64,000 nucleotides of DNA, from the NCBI RefSeq assembly GCF_039519235.1, contig NZ_CP154351.1:1240001-1304000 (forward strand). Direction: 5' to 3'. The notes under the pieces are model-generated. The model was not told where the DNA came from, ran no database searches, and saw only the letters and a list, made by a program, of their open reading frames with translations. Shown piece after piece: positions 15,929 through 28,554 of the stretch; position 1 is the first letter of the stretch; every line of letters starts with the position of its first letter. This DNA comes from Micrococcus sp. 2A. GTDB lineage: Bacteria; Actinomycetota; Actinomycetes; Actinomycetales; Micrococcaceae. The translations under genes and the position numbers were made by a program.

Positions 15929-17399
15929 CCGTCATCTCCAGGAGACGGGCGAGGACGGCCGCGCCGTCGTCGGCGAGCCCGTCGTGGTGGAACGCGTCGG
16001 TCTCCCACACGCGCAGCCCGCGCACCCGTGCGGCCGTCTCGAGGGAGAGGTCGCGGTCCACGTAGACGTCGTGCGTGTAGACGGCCGCGGCCACGGGCAC
16101 GCGGTTGGCCGCCAGCGCGCCGAGGTCGTAGAGCGCGCCCCAGTCCTCGCGGGCGGCAATGAGCTGCGCGGCCTCGGCCAGCGGGTGCAGGGGCGCCCCG
16201 GCCTCGAGCTGCCACGCGAACACGTGCTCGCCCGTGAGCAGGGGGGTGCCCTCCGGGGCGGCGGCGTCCCCGCCGCACGCGCCCGGGTCGAAGTCCGGGT
16301 GCTCCTGGAGGACGCGCGCGGCCGACCAGTCCGTCGGCGCGGCGCCCGGCTGGGCGTAGATCGCCTCGTGGAGCAGCGTGTACAGCGGCGTCTGGGCGCG
16401 GTCGGCCTGGGCGGCGACGGCGGCCCGGAAGCCCTCGCTCAGCCGCGCCTGGCGAGCACCCTCGTCGAACGCTTCGGTCAGCACGTAGAGCAGGGAGTCG
16501 ACGCGGGTGTTGCCGCCCAGCAGCATGCCGAGCATCTGGGCTCGGGCCACCGTGAGCGCGGTGCCGTCCGGCAGGCGCTCGGGCGTGCCGGCCGCCTCGC
16601 GGGCCCGAAGATGGGCGACGACGCGCTCCCAGGCCACCCACGCGTGCGGGTGGCGGTCGAAGAACTCGCGGTTCCGCTCCCGCATGCGCGCGTAGGTGGC
16701 CCGGTACACGCGGTCCGCGGGCCCCGTGAGCGGGGCGAGGCCGCCCGTGACGTGGCAGCGCGCGAGGCCCTCGGGGAACCAGGAGAGGTAGCTCAGCGTG
16801 CAGAAGCCCCCGAAGCTCTGGCCGAGCGTGGCCCACGCGTTCGCGCCGAGGGCGAGGCGGACCATCTCGGCGTCCGCGACGATGGAGGGCGCCCGCAGGT
16901 GCCCCAGGTACGCGGCCTGGGCCTCGGGGGACATTCCCGCGAGGGAAGCGACGGTGGCCGGGGTGGCGGCCCCCGTCCCGCGCTGGTCCAGCAGGAGCAC
17001 CCGGAACCGCCCCGCGGCCTCCTTGAGCCAGCCGCCCAGGCGTGGGGGGCGGGCGGCGCCGCTGCCCGGACCGCCCTGCAGGTACAGGAGCCAGGGCAGG
17101 TCCGCCGACCCTGCCGCCGGTCCGCGCACCTCGCGCGCGACCACGCGGAGCGTGCCCGCGCCCCCGGGCCCGAGCCCCGTGGCGGACGCGTCCTTCGCCC
17201 GCGCCTGCTCGAGGGTGTCGGCGTGGTCGACGGGGACGGTGAACCGGTGGTCCACGATCACCGTGCCGTCGAAGAGCGTCGTCTGCGCGCCGCGCACGTG
17301 CTCCGCGGCCTCCCGGGGCGCGAAGCCGCGCGGGTCGCCGGGCGGGAGCCCCGAGGCGGCCCCGCCCCCGGAGACGGGGGAGCCGCCGTCGTGCGTCAC
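15906..17399 (-). CDS. Alpha/beta hydrolase, prolyl aminopeptidase-like (S33 type)
   Basis: 497 residues. Oxyanion-hole motif YLQGGPGSGA (the family HGGPG variant), nucleophile elbow LGQSFGGFCTLSY with the catalytic Ser, a late Asp in YTHDVYVD, and a His in DAFHHDGL complete a plausible triad. This is the layout of proline iminopeptidases, which remove N-terminal proline, though the large cap domain leaves the substrate uncertain. No signal peptide is visible, so it is probably cytoplasmic. The start is GTG 17399, whose first bases overlap the stop of the upstream helicase gene (GTGA), so translation is probably coupled to that gene. Confidence 0.8.
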   Translation of the reverse strand: MTHDGGSPVSGGGAASGLPPGDPRGFAPREAAEHVRGAQTTLFDGTVIVDHRFTVPVDHADTLEQARAKDASATGLGPGGAGTLRVVAREVRGPAAGSADLPWLLYLQGGPGSGAARPPRLGGWLKEAAGRFRVLLLDQRGTGAATPATVASLAGMSPEAQAAYLGHLRAPSIVADAEMVRLALGANAWATLGQSFGGFCTLSYLSWFPEGLARCHVTGGLAPLTGPADRVYRATYARMRERNREFFDRHPHAWVAWERVVAHLRAREAAGTPERLPDGTALTVARAQMLGMLLGGNTRVDSLLYVLTEAFDEGARQARLSEGFRAAVAAQADRAQTPLYTLLHEAIYAQPGAAPTDWSAARVLQEHPDFDPGACGGDAAAPEGTPLLTGEHVFAWQLEAGAPLHPLAEAAQLIAAREDWGALYDLGALAANRVPVAAAVYTHDVYVDRDLSLETAARVRGLRVWETDAFHHDGLADDGAAVLARLLEMTEAPGPIG

Positions 17400-20047
17400 A
17401 GCCCCCACCCGGACTCGGGCGCGCCCACCGAGACGACGCGGATGACGGGGTGACCGGCCTCGTCCGAGGCGTCGAGGTCGACGACCGCGTTGATGCCGTG
17501 GTCGAGGTCGCCGTCGTGGTCCTTGAGGACCTGGCGGACGGCCCACCAGCGGGCGCCGGTGAGCTCGAGCGGGGCGGGCACGGGGGGCGCCGTGGCCACG
17601 CGGAACAGCTCGGGGCCGCGCGCGGCGGCCGAGTCGTCGATGTCCTCGTGGTCGTCGAAGTACGCGTCGAGCGCGTCGGCCCAGTCGTCCGCGGAGAGGT
17701 CGCCGGAGAGCTCGGCCAGCCGCGCGTCCTGCTCGTCCCCGAACAGGCGCACCCGCTGGAACATCGCGTTGCGCACCATCACGCGGAACACCGGCGTGTT
17801 GTCCGTGAGGCGCGGGGGAGCGGGCGGGGCGATGGACTCCATGTCCTTGCGGAGCTCCTCGATGTCCCCGGCCACGAGGTCCTCCCACTCCTCGAGGAGG
17901 GAGGAGTCGGTCTGCTTGACCATCTCGTCGAGCCAGTCCAGCAGCACCTGCAGCTCGTCCGTGCGCGACTCCTGCGGCACCGTGTGGCGCAGCGCCTTCA
18001 CGGCGTCCGTGAGGTAGCGCAGCAGCACGCCCTCGGAGCGGGCGATCCCGTAGAAGCGCACGTAGTCGCCGAAGCCCATGGCGCGCTCGAACATGTCCCG
18101 CACCACGGACTTCGGGGCGAGCTCGAACTCGGCGAGCCACGGGGCGTCCTTGCGGTACACCTCGAACTGCTGCTCGAGCAGCTCGGCGAGCGGCTGCGGG
18201 TACGTGACCTCCTCGAGGGCGGCCATGCGGTCGTTGTAGTCCATGCCCTCGGCCTTCATGGCGGCCACGGCCTCGCCCTTGGCCTTCTTCGCCTGGGCGG
18301 AGAGCACCTGGCGCGGCGGGTCGAGGGTCGCCTCGATCACGGAGACGACGTCGAGCGCGTGGTCCGGCTCGGCCGGGTCCAGGAGCTCGAGGGCGGCCAG
18401 GGCGAAGGGGGAGAGCGGCTGGTTGAGGGCGAAGTCCGCCTGCAGGTCCACCGTGAGGTCCACCGTGCGGCCCTCGGCGTCCGGCTCCGGGAGCTTCTCC
18501 ACGATCCCCGCGGCGAGCAGCTCGCGGAAGATGCCGAGCGCCTGCCGCATCAGCGCCGCCTGGCGGGCCGGCGTCTCGTGCGTGCCGCGCAGCAGGCGCC
18601 GCACCGCGATCACGGGGTCCCCGGGCCGGTCCAGGATGTTCAGGAGCATGGAGTGGGTGAGCCGCATGCGGGAGGACAGCGGCTCCGGCTCGGCCGCCAC
18701 GAGGCGCTCGAAGCTGGCCCGGCCCCACGAGACGAACCCCTGCGGCGGCGACTTCTTCTTCGCGCCCTTGAGGGACTGCTTCATGCGCTTCTCGCGCTCG
18801 GCCTCGTCCTTGACGGACGCGAACTTCGCGGCGGCCCTGCGCGCGGACGCGGCGTTCTCGATCACGTGCTCGGGGGCCTGGACCACCACGGTGCCCGAGG
18901 TGTCGTAGCCCGCGCGCCCGGCCCGTCCGGCGATCTGGTGGAACTCGCGGGCCTGGAGGAGGCGGGTCCGCTCGCCGTCGAACTTGGACAGCGCGGTGAG
19001 GAGCACGGTACGGATCGGCACGTTGATCCCGACGCCGAGCGTGTCCGTGCCGCAGATGACCTTGAGCAGGCCGTCCTGCGCGAGCTTCTCCACGAGGCGC
19101 CGGTACTTCGGGAGCATGCCCGCGTGGTGCACGCCGATGCCCGCCCGCACGAGGCGGTTCAGGGTGTGGCCGAAGCCCGCGGAGAAGCGGAAGCCGGCGA
19201 TCCGCGCCGCGATGGCCTCCTTCTCCTCCTTCGTGGTCACGGAGATCGAGGTCAGCCCCTGGGCCGTCTCCACGGCGTCCAGCTGGGAGAAGTGCACCAC
19301 GTACACGGGGGCCTGGCGGGTGGAGACGAGCTCCTCCACCTTCTCCTGCAGCGGGACCTCGGACCACTCGAAGCTCAGGGGGATCGGGCGCTCGGCGTGG
19401 GCGACGACGGCGGTCTCGCGGCCCGTGCGCTCGGTCAGGTCCGCGGTGAGGCGGCTCGTGTCGCCCAGGGTGGCGGACATGAGGAGGAACCGCGCCTGGG
19501 GGAGCTCCAGGAGCGGCAGCTGCCACGCCCAGCCGCGGGAGGGGTCCGCGTAGTAGTGGAACTCGTCCATGACCACGGTGCCGATGTCCATCCCCGAGCC
19601 CTCCCGCAGTGCGCGGTTGGCCAGGATCTCGGCGGTGCAGCAGATGATGGGGGCGTCACCGTTCACGGTGGAGTCGCCCGTGACCATGCCGACGTTCTCC
19701 GCGCCGAACACGTCCACGAGGGCGAAGAACTTCTCGGAGACGAGCGCCTTGATCGGCGCCGTGTAGTAGGAGACGCGCTCGTGCGCGAGGGCGTCGGCGT
19801 GGGCCCCGATGGCCACGAGTGACTTCCCGGAGCCCGTGGGGGTGGCGAGCACCACGTTGTGGCCCTGCACGAGCTCGAGGACGGCCTCCTCCTGCGCCGG
19901 GTACAGGGAGATCCCGCGCTCGTCCGTCCACGCGGTGAACGCCTCGAACACCGCGTCGGCGTCCGGGGACGCGTCCAGGGCGTCGAGGCGGGCGAGGAGG
20001 GCGGGCGGAGTCGTGGCGGAGGCGGGAGCGGGGGCAGAGGAAGTCAT
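17396..20047 (-). CDS. Ski2-like DEAD/DEAH-box RNA helicase with DUF3516 C-terminal domain
   Basis: 883 residues. Walker A ATPTGSGKS near 70-78, DEFHYYADP (motif II, DEFH form), LLMSATLGDTS (III), and GTDTLGVGINVPIRTV with HQIAGRAGRAGYD (V and VI). The C-terminal half carries the actinobacterial DUF3516 region, including FGDYVRFYGIARSEGVLLRY. The form fits Ski2/HelY-like helicases acting on RNA, probably in processing or decay, but the target is unknown. ATG 20047 begins MTSSAPAP; the longer open frame upstream has no similarity. The gene overlaps the downstream hydrolase by 4 bp. Confidence 0.88.
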   Translation of the reverse strand: MTSSAPAPASATTPPALLARLDALDASPDADAVFEAFTAWTDERGISLYPAQEEAVLELVQGHNVVLATPTGSGKSLVAIGAHADALAHERVSYYTAPIKALVSEKFFALVDVFGAENVGMVTGDSTVNGDAPIICCTAEILANRALREGSGMDIGTVVMDEFHYYADPSRGWAWQLPLLELPQARFLLMSATLGDTSRLTADLTERTGRETAVVAHAERPIPLSFEWSEVPLQEKVEELVSTRQAPVYVVHFSQLDAVETAQGLTSISVTTKEEKEAIAARIAGFRFSAGFGHTLNRLVRAGIGVHHAGMLPKYRRLVEKLAQDGLLKVICGTDTLGVGINVPIRTVLLTALSKFDGERTRLLQAREFHQIAGRAGRAGYDTSGTVVVQAPEHVIENAASARRAAAKFASVKDEAEREKRMKQSLKGAKKKSPPQGFVSWGRASFERLVAAEPEPLSSRMRLTHSMLLNILDRPGDPVIAVRRLLRGTHETPARQAALMRQALGIFRELLAAGIVEKLPEPDAEGRTVDLTVDLQADFALNQPLSPFALAALELLDPAEPDHALDVVSVIEATLDPPRQVLSAQAKKAKGEAVAAMKAEGMDYNDRMAALEEVTYPQPLAELLEQQFEVYRKDAPWLAEFELAPKSVVRDMFERAMGFGDYVRFYGIARSEGVLLRYLTDAVKALRHTVPQESRTDELQVLLDWLDEMVKQTDSSLLEEWEDLVAGDIEELRKDMESIAPPAPPRLTDNTPVFRVMVRNAMFQRVRLFGDEQDARLAELSGDLSADDWADALDAYFDDHEDIDDSAAARGPELFRVATAPPVPAPLELTGARWWAVRQVLKDHDGDLDHGINAVVDLDASDEAGHPVIRVVSVGAPESGWGL

Positions 20048-20076
20048 CCCGCCCAGGGTATCGGCGCCGGCCGGGG

Positions 20077-20760
20077 TCACCAGCCGCGCTCGGCCCACTC
20101 CGGCAGGTGCGGCCGCTCGTCGCCGAGCGTGGTCGAGTCGCCGTGGCCGGGGTGGACGTGCGTGTCGTCGTCGTAGACGTCGAAGAGGCGCGCGGTGACG
20201 TCGGCGAGCAGGGAGGCGAACCGCTCCGGATCCTTCTCCGTGCTGCCCACGCCGCCGGGGAAGAGGGAGTCTCCGGTGAAGAGCAGGGTCGCCTCGTCGG
20301 GGCCGGGCTCGTAGGCCAGGGCGATCGAGCCCGGGGTGTGGCCGCGCAGGGCGATCACGTCGAGCACGAGGCCGTCCACGGCGATCCGGTCGCCCTGGCC
20401 GACGGCCCGGTCGATCTGCACGCCGGACTCCTCGGCGATGGCGGCGGCGTCGTCGGCCCCGGCGTAGAGGACCGCCTCCTCGTGGGCCCCGGCGACCTCG
20501 GCGAGCGCCCGGACGTGGTCCCAGTGGCGGTGCGTCGTGACGATCGCCGCGAGCCAGGTCTCGCACGGGGTGTCGACGTCGGCCGAGGCCAGCAGCGCCT
20601 CGATCGCGTCCGCGTCGTCCGCGGCGTCGATCAGCACCTGTGCTCCCGTCGTCTTGGAGGTCAGGAGGTACACGTCGTTGTCCATCGCGGAGACGGGGCG
20701 GACGCGCACGGAGATTCCCGGCAGGTCGTGCAGGACGCGGTTCTTCGAGGTCGCGGGCAT
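20077..20760 (-). CDS. MBL-fold metallohydrolase (glyoxalase II-like)
   Basis: 227 residues. The zinc-binding motif is THRHWDH (HxHxDH), near residues 75-81, with later ligands in [17 protein letters not shown] and HPGHGDST. This is the metallo-beta-lactamase fold of glyoxalase II-like hydrolases, which cleave thioesters or similar bonds; the substrate is not predictable. Near the start, CACACT lies 7 bases before ATG 20760, a weak leaderless promoter. It lies 29 bases upstream of the helicase gene on the same strand and diverges from uvrA. Confidence 0.82.
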   Translation of the reverse strand: MPATSKNRVLHDLPGISVRVRPVSAMDNDVYLLTSKTTGAQVLIDAADDADAIEALLASADVDTPCETWLAAIVTTHRHWDHVRALAEVAGAHEEAVLYAGADDAAAIAEESGVQIDRAVGQGDRIAVDGLVLDVIALRGHTPGSIALAYEPGPDEATLLFTGDSLFPGGVGSTEKDPERFASLLADVTARLFDVYDDDTHVHPGHGDSTTLGDERPHLPEWAERGW

Positions 20761-20852
20761 GCGGACCAGTGTGGCCGAAAGGCCCCGGAGGCGCCAGGGG
20801 CGGACCGGCTCCGCCGCGCGGGGAGTCCCCCTGCCGTGTCCGGTGCCCCGCC

Positions 20853-20858
20853 TACACT
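20853..20858 (+). promoter_or_regulatory. Leaderless promoter -10 (TACACT) of uvrA
   Basis: TACACT is 6 bases before GTG 20865 and there is no RBS between them. No SOS-box palindrome was seen in the 104-base divergent gap. Confidence 0.5.
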
Positions 20859-20864
20859 GGCCGG

Positions 20865-23882
<3,018 letters not shown>

Positions 23883-23924
23883 CATGACCCGATTCCCGAC
23901 CACACGCTGAAGGGCGGAGACACC

Positions 23925-24608
23925 ATGGCCACCTCGGAGCCCATCCGCCGGTCCGCGGCGGCGTTCCTGCGTCTGTCGTGCCGGCCGGAGGTGACCGGCC
24001 TCGAGAACGTTCCCGCATCCGGGCCGTTCATCCTCGCTTCCAACCACCTCTCCTTCTTCGACTCCGTGATCCTCCAGGCGCTCGCCCCGCGCCCGGTCGC
24101 GTTCTTCGCCAAGGCGGAGTACTTCACGGGCGCCGGGCCCCGAGGCCGCGCCCAGAGGTGGTTCTTCGACGCCGTCGGATCGATCCCCGTGGAGCGCGGG
24201 GAGCAGGCGGCCTCCGTCGCGGCCCTGGACCAGCTGGTGGGCCTGATCGAGGCCGGCCAGGGCGTGGGCATCTACCCCGAGGGCACCCGCAGCCGCGACG
24301 GGCGCCTCTACCGCGGACGCACGGGCGCGGCATGGCTCGCGCTCACCACGGGCGCCCCCGTGGTCCCGGTCGGCCTGCGCGGCACCGAGGGCCTCCAGCC
24401 CCCCGGCACCAACGGGTTCCGCCCGCACCGCTTCACCCTCGCGGCAGGCGAGCCGCTCGACTTCGGGCACCCCGGCCGCCGGCACGCCCTGCCGCAGCGG
24501 CGCGAGGCCACCGAGGCGATCATGGCCGCGATCGCCGCGCTCTCCGGCCAGGAGCGCGTGGACACGTACAACGCCGCGCCGTCGTCGGACCAGGGCGCCC
24601 GTGGCTGA
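23925..24608 (+). CDS. 1-acyl-sn-glycerol-3-phosphate acyltransferase (PlsC-like)
   Basis: 227 residues of the lysophospholipid acyltransferase family. It has the HX4D catalytic motif NHLSFFDS near residues 36-43, block II-like FFAKAEYF, and the PEGTRS block III motif (YPEGTRSRDG). It transfers an acyl chain to lysophosphatidic acid or a related glycerolipid at the inner membrane face. The last 8 bases overlap the start of uvrC, so uvrC translation may depend on it. Confidence 0.88.
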   Translation: MATSEPIRRSAAAFLRLSCRPEVTGLENVPASGPFILASNHLSFFDSVILQALAPRPVAFFAKAEYFTGAGPRGRAQRWFFDAVGSIPVERGEQAASVAALDQLVGLIEAGQGVGIYPEGTRSRDGRLYRGRTGAAWLALTTGAPVVPVGLRGTEGLQPPGTNGFRPHRFTLAAGEPLDFGHPGRRHALPQRREATEAIMAAIAALSGQERVDTYNAAPSSDQGARG

Positions 24609-26565
24609 TCCGTCCACCTACCGCCCCGCGCCGGGCGAGATCTCCACGTCCCCGGGCGTGTACCGCTTCCGGGACGCGGACGGCCGCGTCGTCTACGTGG
24701 GCAAGGCGAAGAACCTCCGGTCGCGCCTGAGCTCCTACTTCCAGGACCCGGCCCGGCTGGCCACCAAGACCCGCACCATGGTCTTCACCGCGGCCGCCGT
24801 GGAGTGGACCGTGGTGGGCTCGGAGCTCGAGGCGCTGCAGCTCGAGTTCACCTGGATCAAGCAGTACCGGCCCCGCTTCAACATCATGTACCGGGACGAC
24901 AAGTCCTACCCCTACCTCGCCGTGACCATGAACGAGCAGTTCCCGCGCGTGCAGGTGATGCGTGGGGACAAGCGGCCCGGCGTGAAGTACTTCGGGCCCT
25001 TCCACCCCGCCAAGGCCATCCGCGAGACCGTGGACCTCATGCTGCGCGTCTTTCCCGTGCGCACGTGCTCCGCGGGGGTGTTCCGGCGCGCGCAGGCCCA
25101 GGACCGCCCGTGCCTGCTCGGCTACATCGGCAAGTGCTCCGCCCCGTGCGTGGGGCGGATCAGCCCGGCCGAGCACCGCGAGCTCGCGCAGGACTTCTGC
25201 GACTTCATGGCCGGGGACGCGACCCGCTTCATCCGCGAGCTCGAGGCGGCCATGGGGGACGCCGTCGCGGACCTGCGCTACGAGGACGCCGCCCGCCTGC
25301 GCGACGACGTCGCCGCCCTGCGCCGCGTGTTCGAGCGCAACGCCGTGGTGCTCCCGGAGAACACCGAGGCGGACATCTTCGCCCTCCACTCGGACGAGCT
25401 GGAGACCGCCGTGCAGGTGTTCCACATCCGCCAGGGCCGCATCCGCGGCCAGCGGGGCTGGGTCATGGACCGCGTGGAGGACGTGGGGGAGGACGTCATG
25501 GTGGAGGAGCTGCTCAAGCAGGTCTACGGCGACGCCGCGGACACCGAGCGGATCCCCGCCGAGGTCCTCGTGCCCGTGATGCCGAGCGAGGCGGAGCAGC
25601 TGACCGAGTGGCTCTCCGGGCTGCGCGGGGCCCGGGTCTCCATCCGCGTCCCGCAGCGCGGCGCCAAGCAGGACCTCCTGGGCACGGTGCGCCAGAATGC
25701 GGAGATGGCCCTCGGCCTCCATAAGTCGCGCCGCACGGGGGACCTCACCGCGCGCTCGGCCGCCCTGACCGAGCTGCAGGAGGCCCTGGAGATCGCCGAA
25801 CCCCTGCTGCGCATCGAGTGCTACGACATCTCGCACTCGCAGGGCACCGACGTGGTCGGCTCGATGGTGGTCATGGAGGACGGCCTGGCCAAGAAGAAGG
25901 ACTACCGCCGCTTCAACGTCACCGGTGAGGCAGCGCGGGACGACACCGCGTCCCTGCGGGACGTGCTGCGCCGCCGGTTCTCCCGGCTCGCCGCCGAACG
26001 CCGCGAGGGCGTGCCCCTGACGGGGCAGATCGCCGAGGACGGCGAGACCGGGTCGGAGGAGCGCCGGTTCGCGTACCCGCCCTCGCTCGTCGTCGTCGAC
26101 GGCGGCGCTCCCCAGGTGGCGGCCGCGGCCGAGGTGCTCGCCGAGCTCGGCCTCGAGGACCTCCCCGTGGTCGGCCTCGCCAAACGGCTCGAGGAGGTGT
26201 GGCTGCCCGGGGACGAGTTCCCCCTGGTCCTGCCGCGCAGCTCCGAGGGGCTGTTCCTGCTGCAGCGCATCCGCGACGAGTCCCACCGGTTCGCCATCGC
26301 CGGCCACCGCTCCCGGCGGACGAAGGGCATGACCGCCTCCGTCCTGGACGAGGTGCCCGGCCTGGGCCCCGCCAAGCGCCAGGCGCTGCTCACCCACTTC
26401 GGCTCGACGGAGCGCATGCGGGCGGCCGGCATCGAGGGGCTCACGGAGGTGGCCGGCATCGGACCCCGCCTCGCCGAGGCCGTGCACACGGCGCTGACGG
26501 CGTCGGCACCGGCGCCCGCAGACCCCTCTGTCGCGTCCGCCCCGGCGGATACAGTGACCCCATGA
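24601..26565 (+). CDS. uvrC: Excinuclease ABC subunit C
   Basis: UvrC makes both incisions in nucleotide excision repair. The 654-residue protein has an N-terminal GIY-YIG nuclease (PGVYRFRDADGRVVYVGKAKNL, about 18-39), a Cys region (CSAPCVGR), a UVR domain (ADLRYEDAARLRDDVAALR), the RNase H-like 3' domain with ECYDISHSQGTD and VVVDGGAPQ, and a C-terminal double helix-hairpin-helix (VPGLGPAKRQALLTHFGS, VAGIGPRLAEAVH). GTG 24601 overlaps the acyltransferase by 8 bp, and its TGA overlaps rapZ (ATGA). Confidence 0.97.
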   Translation: MADPSTYRPAPGEISTSPGVYRFRDADGRVVYVGKAKNLRSRLSSYFQDPARLATKTRTMVFTAAAVEWTVVGSELEALQLEFTWIKQYRPRFNIMYRDDKSYPYLAVTMNEQFPRVQVMRGDKRPGVKYFGPFHPAKAIRETVDLMLRVFPVRTCSAGVFRRAQAQDRPCLLGYIGKCSAPCVGRISPAEHRELAQDFCDFMAGDATRFIRELEAAMGDAVADLRYEDAARLRDDVAALRRVFERNAVVLPENTEADIFALHSDELETAVQVFHIRQGRIRGQRGWVMDRVEDVGEDVMVEELLKQVYGDAADTERIPAEVLVPVMPSEAEQLTEWLSGLRGARVSIRVPQRGAKQDLLGTVRQNAEMALGLHKSRRTGDLTARSAALTELQEALEIAEPLLRIECYDISHSQGTDVVGSMVVMEDGLAKKKDYRRFNVTGEAARDDTASLRDVLRRRFSRLAAERREGVPLTGQIAEDGETGSEERRFAYPPSLVVVDGGAPQVAAAAEVLAELGLEDLPVVGLAKRLEEVWLPGDEFPLVLPRSSEGLFLLQRIRDESHRFAIAGHRSRRTKGMTASVLDEVPGLGPAKRQALLTHFGSTERMRAAGIEGLTEVAGIGPRLAEAVHTALTASAPAPADPSVASAPADTVTP

Positions 26566-27458
26566 CCGCTCCGAGTCTGCAGCCCGAGAAGCCCCCGTCC
26601 CCCGAGGTCGTCGTCATCACGGGCATGGCCGGCGCCGGCCGCACGACCGCGGCCCACGCCCTCGAGGACCACGGCTGGTACGTGGTCGAGAACATGCCCC
26701 CGCAGCTCTTCGTCACCCTCGCGGACCTTGTGGCCCGCTCTCCCGAGGCGTTCGCGCGCGTGGCCATCGTGGTGGACATGCGCTCCCGCACGTACGTGGA
26801 GGCGCTGTGGACCGCGCTCCAGCAACTCGAGAACAACGGCGTGGAGTTCCGCATGGTCTACCTCGAGGCGGAGGACGAGGTGCTCGTGCGCCGCTTCGAG
26901 GCGGGCCGCCGCCCTCATCCGCTGCAGGGCAACGCCCGGCTCCTCGACGGGATCCAGGCGGAGCGGGAGGTCCTCGCGGACCTGCGCGCCCGCGCCGACG
27001 TCGTGGTGGACACCTCGAACCTGAACGTGCACGGGCTGGCCACGGAGATCACCCAGCTCTTCTCCGAGTCCGGCACCATCACCCTACGCCTGAACATCAT
27101 GAGCTTCGGGTTCAAGTACGGACTCCCCGCGGACGCCAACTTCGTGGCGGACATGCGCTTCATCCCCAACCCGCACTGGGTGCCCGAGCTGCGCCCGTTC
27201 ACGGGCCGCGAGGAGCAGGTCTCGGACTACGTGCTGCAGCAGCCGGGCGTGCAGGAGTTCCTCTCCGCGTACACGGCGGCCCTCGTCCCCGCCTTCGAGG
27301 GGTACCGCCGCGAGAACAAGCACTATGCGACCCTCGCTGTCGGGTGCACCGGCGGCAAGCACCGCTCGGTGGCGGTCGTGGAGGAGCTGGCCCGCCGGCT
27401 GGCCCAGCGCCCGCACGTGGGCGTGCACGTGCAGCACCGGGACGTGGGCCGCGAATGA
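26562..27458 (+). CDS. rapZ: RNase adapter/nucleotide-binding protein RapZ (YvcJ)
   Basis: 298 residues. The N-terminal P-loop is GMAGAGRTTAAHALED (Arg in place of Lys, usual for actinobacterial RapZ). YVVENMPPQL follows. The C-terminal half has the RapZ sensor motifs LNIMSFGFKYGLPADAN, MRFIPNPHWVPELRPFTG and AVGCTGGKHRSV. In E. coli RapZ steers RNase E to the GlmZ small RNA; in Gram-positives YvcJ binds and hydrolyses GTP. Its partner here is not shown by sequence. It sits in the uvrC-rapZ-yvcK-whiA order that is standard in actinobacteria, overlapping both neighbours by 4 bp. Confidence 0.93.
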   Translation: MTAPSLQPEKPPSPEVVVITGMAGAGRTTAAHALEDHGWYVVENMPPQLFVTLADLVARSPEAFARVAIVVDMRSRTYVEALWTALQQLENNGVEFRMVYLEAEDEVLVRRFEAGRRPHPLQGNARLLDGIQAEREVLADLRARADVVVDTSNLNVHGLATEITQLFSESGTITLRLNIMSFGFKYGLPADANFVADMRFIPNPHWVPELRPFTGREEQVSDYVLQQPGVQEFLSAYTAALVPAFEGYRRENKHYATLAVGCTGGKHRSVAVVEELARRLAQRPHVGVHVQHRDVGRE

Positions 27459-28501
27459 CGTCCCCCCTCACGGGCCAGCTGCCCCTGCCCCCCGGATCCG
27501 ACGGCCGCGGGGGAGTGCGCACCCCGGGCGCCGCCCGCCCCGGCGTGCGGGTCACCGCCCTCGGGGGCGGCCACGGCCTCTACGCCTCCCTCTCCGCGCT
27601 GCGGCTCGTGGCCGGCCACCTCACGGCCGTCGTCACGGTGGCCGACGACGGCGGCTCCTCCGGCACGATCCGCAAGGAGATGGCGGTCCTGCCGCCCGGG
27701 GACCTCCGCATGGCGCTGGCCGCCCTGTGCGACGACACGGACTGGGGCCGCACGTGGGCGCAGGTGATGCAGCACCGCTTCCGCTCCACCGAGGTGCCCG
27801 CCCATGAGGCGACGCTGGACAACCACGCGCTCGGCAACCTGTTGATCGTCGCGCTCTGGGAGCTGCTCGGCGACCCCGTGGACGGGCTGCGCTGGGCCGG
27901 CGCGCTCCTGCGCGCCCACGGGGAGGTCCTGCCGATCTCCCGCACGCCCCTGACGATCGAGGGCGACGTGCTCAGCTCCGACGCCGAGGGCCGGCTGCGC
28001 ACGCGCCGTGTCGAGGGGCAGGTGGCGCTGGCTCGGGCCGCGCTCGAGGGGCGCGTCACGGGCGTACGCCTCAACCCTTCGGACGCCGTGCCCGCCCCCG
28101 AGGCGCTGTCCGCCATCGAGCTGGCCGACTGGGTCGTCATCGGCCCCGGATCCCTCTACACGTCCGTCCTGCCGCACCTGCTCATGGCGGACGTGCGGGC
28201 GGCCCTGAGCGCCACGCCCGCGCGTCGCCTGTACCTCATGAACCTGCACACCGGGACGCAGGAGACCACGGGCCTCACCCACGCCGACCACCTCGCCGTG
28301 CTGCACTCCCACGCCCCCGACCTGCGGCTCGACGTCGTGATCGCGGACGCGGACGCGGTCCAGGACCGCGCCGAGGTCGTGCGGGCCGCCCGCCGCATGG
28401 GCGCGCGCGTCGTCTTCAGTAGAGTGGGCAGTGCCCTCGACCCGCAGGTCCACGACCCGCTGCGCCTGGCCGTGGCGATCGACGAGGCCATGACCGACTG
28501 A
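27455..28501 (+). CDS. yvcK: YvcK family (CofD-like) protein
   Basis: 348 residues of the UPF0052/YvcK family: [51 protein letters not shown] and [18 protein letters not shown]. YvcK binds UDP-sugars and is needed for growth on gluconeogenic carbon and for cell-wall balance in several bacteria (CuvA in mycobacteria). ATG 27455 overlaps rapZ by 4 bp. The last 80 bases contain a TAGAGT -10 box likely serving whiA. Confidence 0.92.
   Translation: MTSPLTGQLPLPPGSDGRGGVRTPGAARPGVRVTALGGGHGLYASLSALRLVAGHLTAVVTVADDGGSSGTIRKEMAVLPPGDLRMALAALCDDTDWGRTWAQVMQHRFRSTEVPAHEATLDNHALGNLLIVALWELLGDPVDGLRWAGALLRAHGEVLPISRTPLTIEGDVLSSDAEGRLRTRRVEGQVALARAALEGRVTGVRLNPSDAVPAPEALSAIELADWVVIGPGSLYTSVLPHLLMADVRAALSATPARRLYLMNLHTGTQETTGLTHADHLAVLHSHAPDLRLDVVIADADAVQDRAEVVRAARRMGARVVFSRVGSALDPQVHDPLRLAVAIDEAMTD
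28420..28425 (+). promoter_or_regulatory. Internal -10 box (TAGAGT) in yvcK, likely for whiA
   Basis: AGTAGAGTGGGC matches the shape of the promoters at 14434 and 61169. It would give whiA a leader of about 120 bases. Confidence 0.4.
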
Positions 28502-28554
28502 TCGCGTCGGCGGCGGCCGCCCATCCGGGCGCAGACCCCAGAAGGAGGCCGAGC

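Noticed and set aside
17400..19526. Upstream extension of the alpha/beta hydrolase frame across the helicase gene
   Set aside because: The extension is Arg/Gly/Pro-rich frame shadow. The hydrolase motifs begin after GTG 17399, which overlaps the helicase stop in the usual coupled way.
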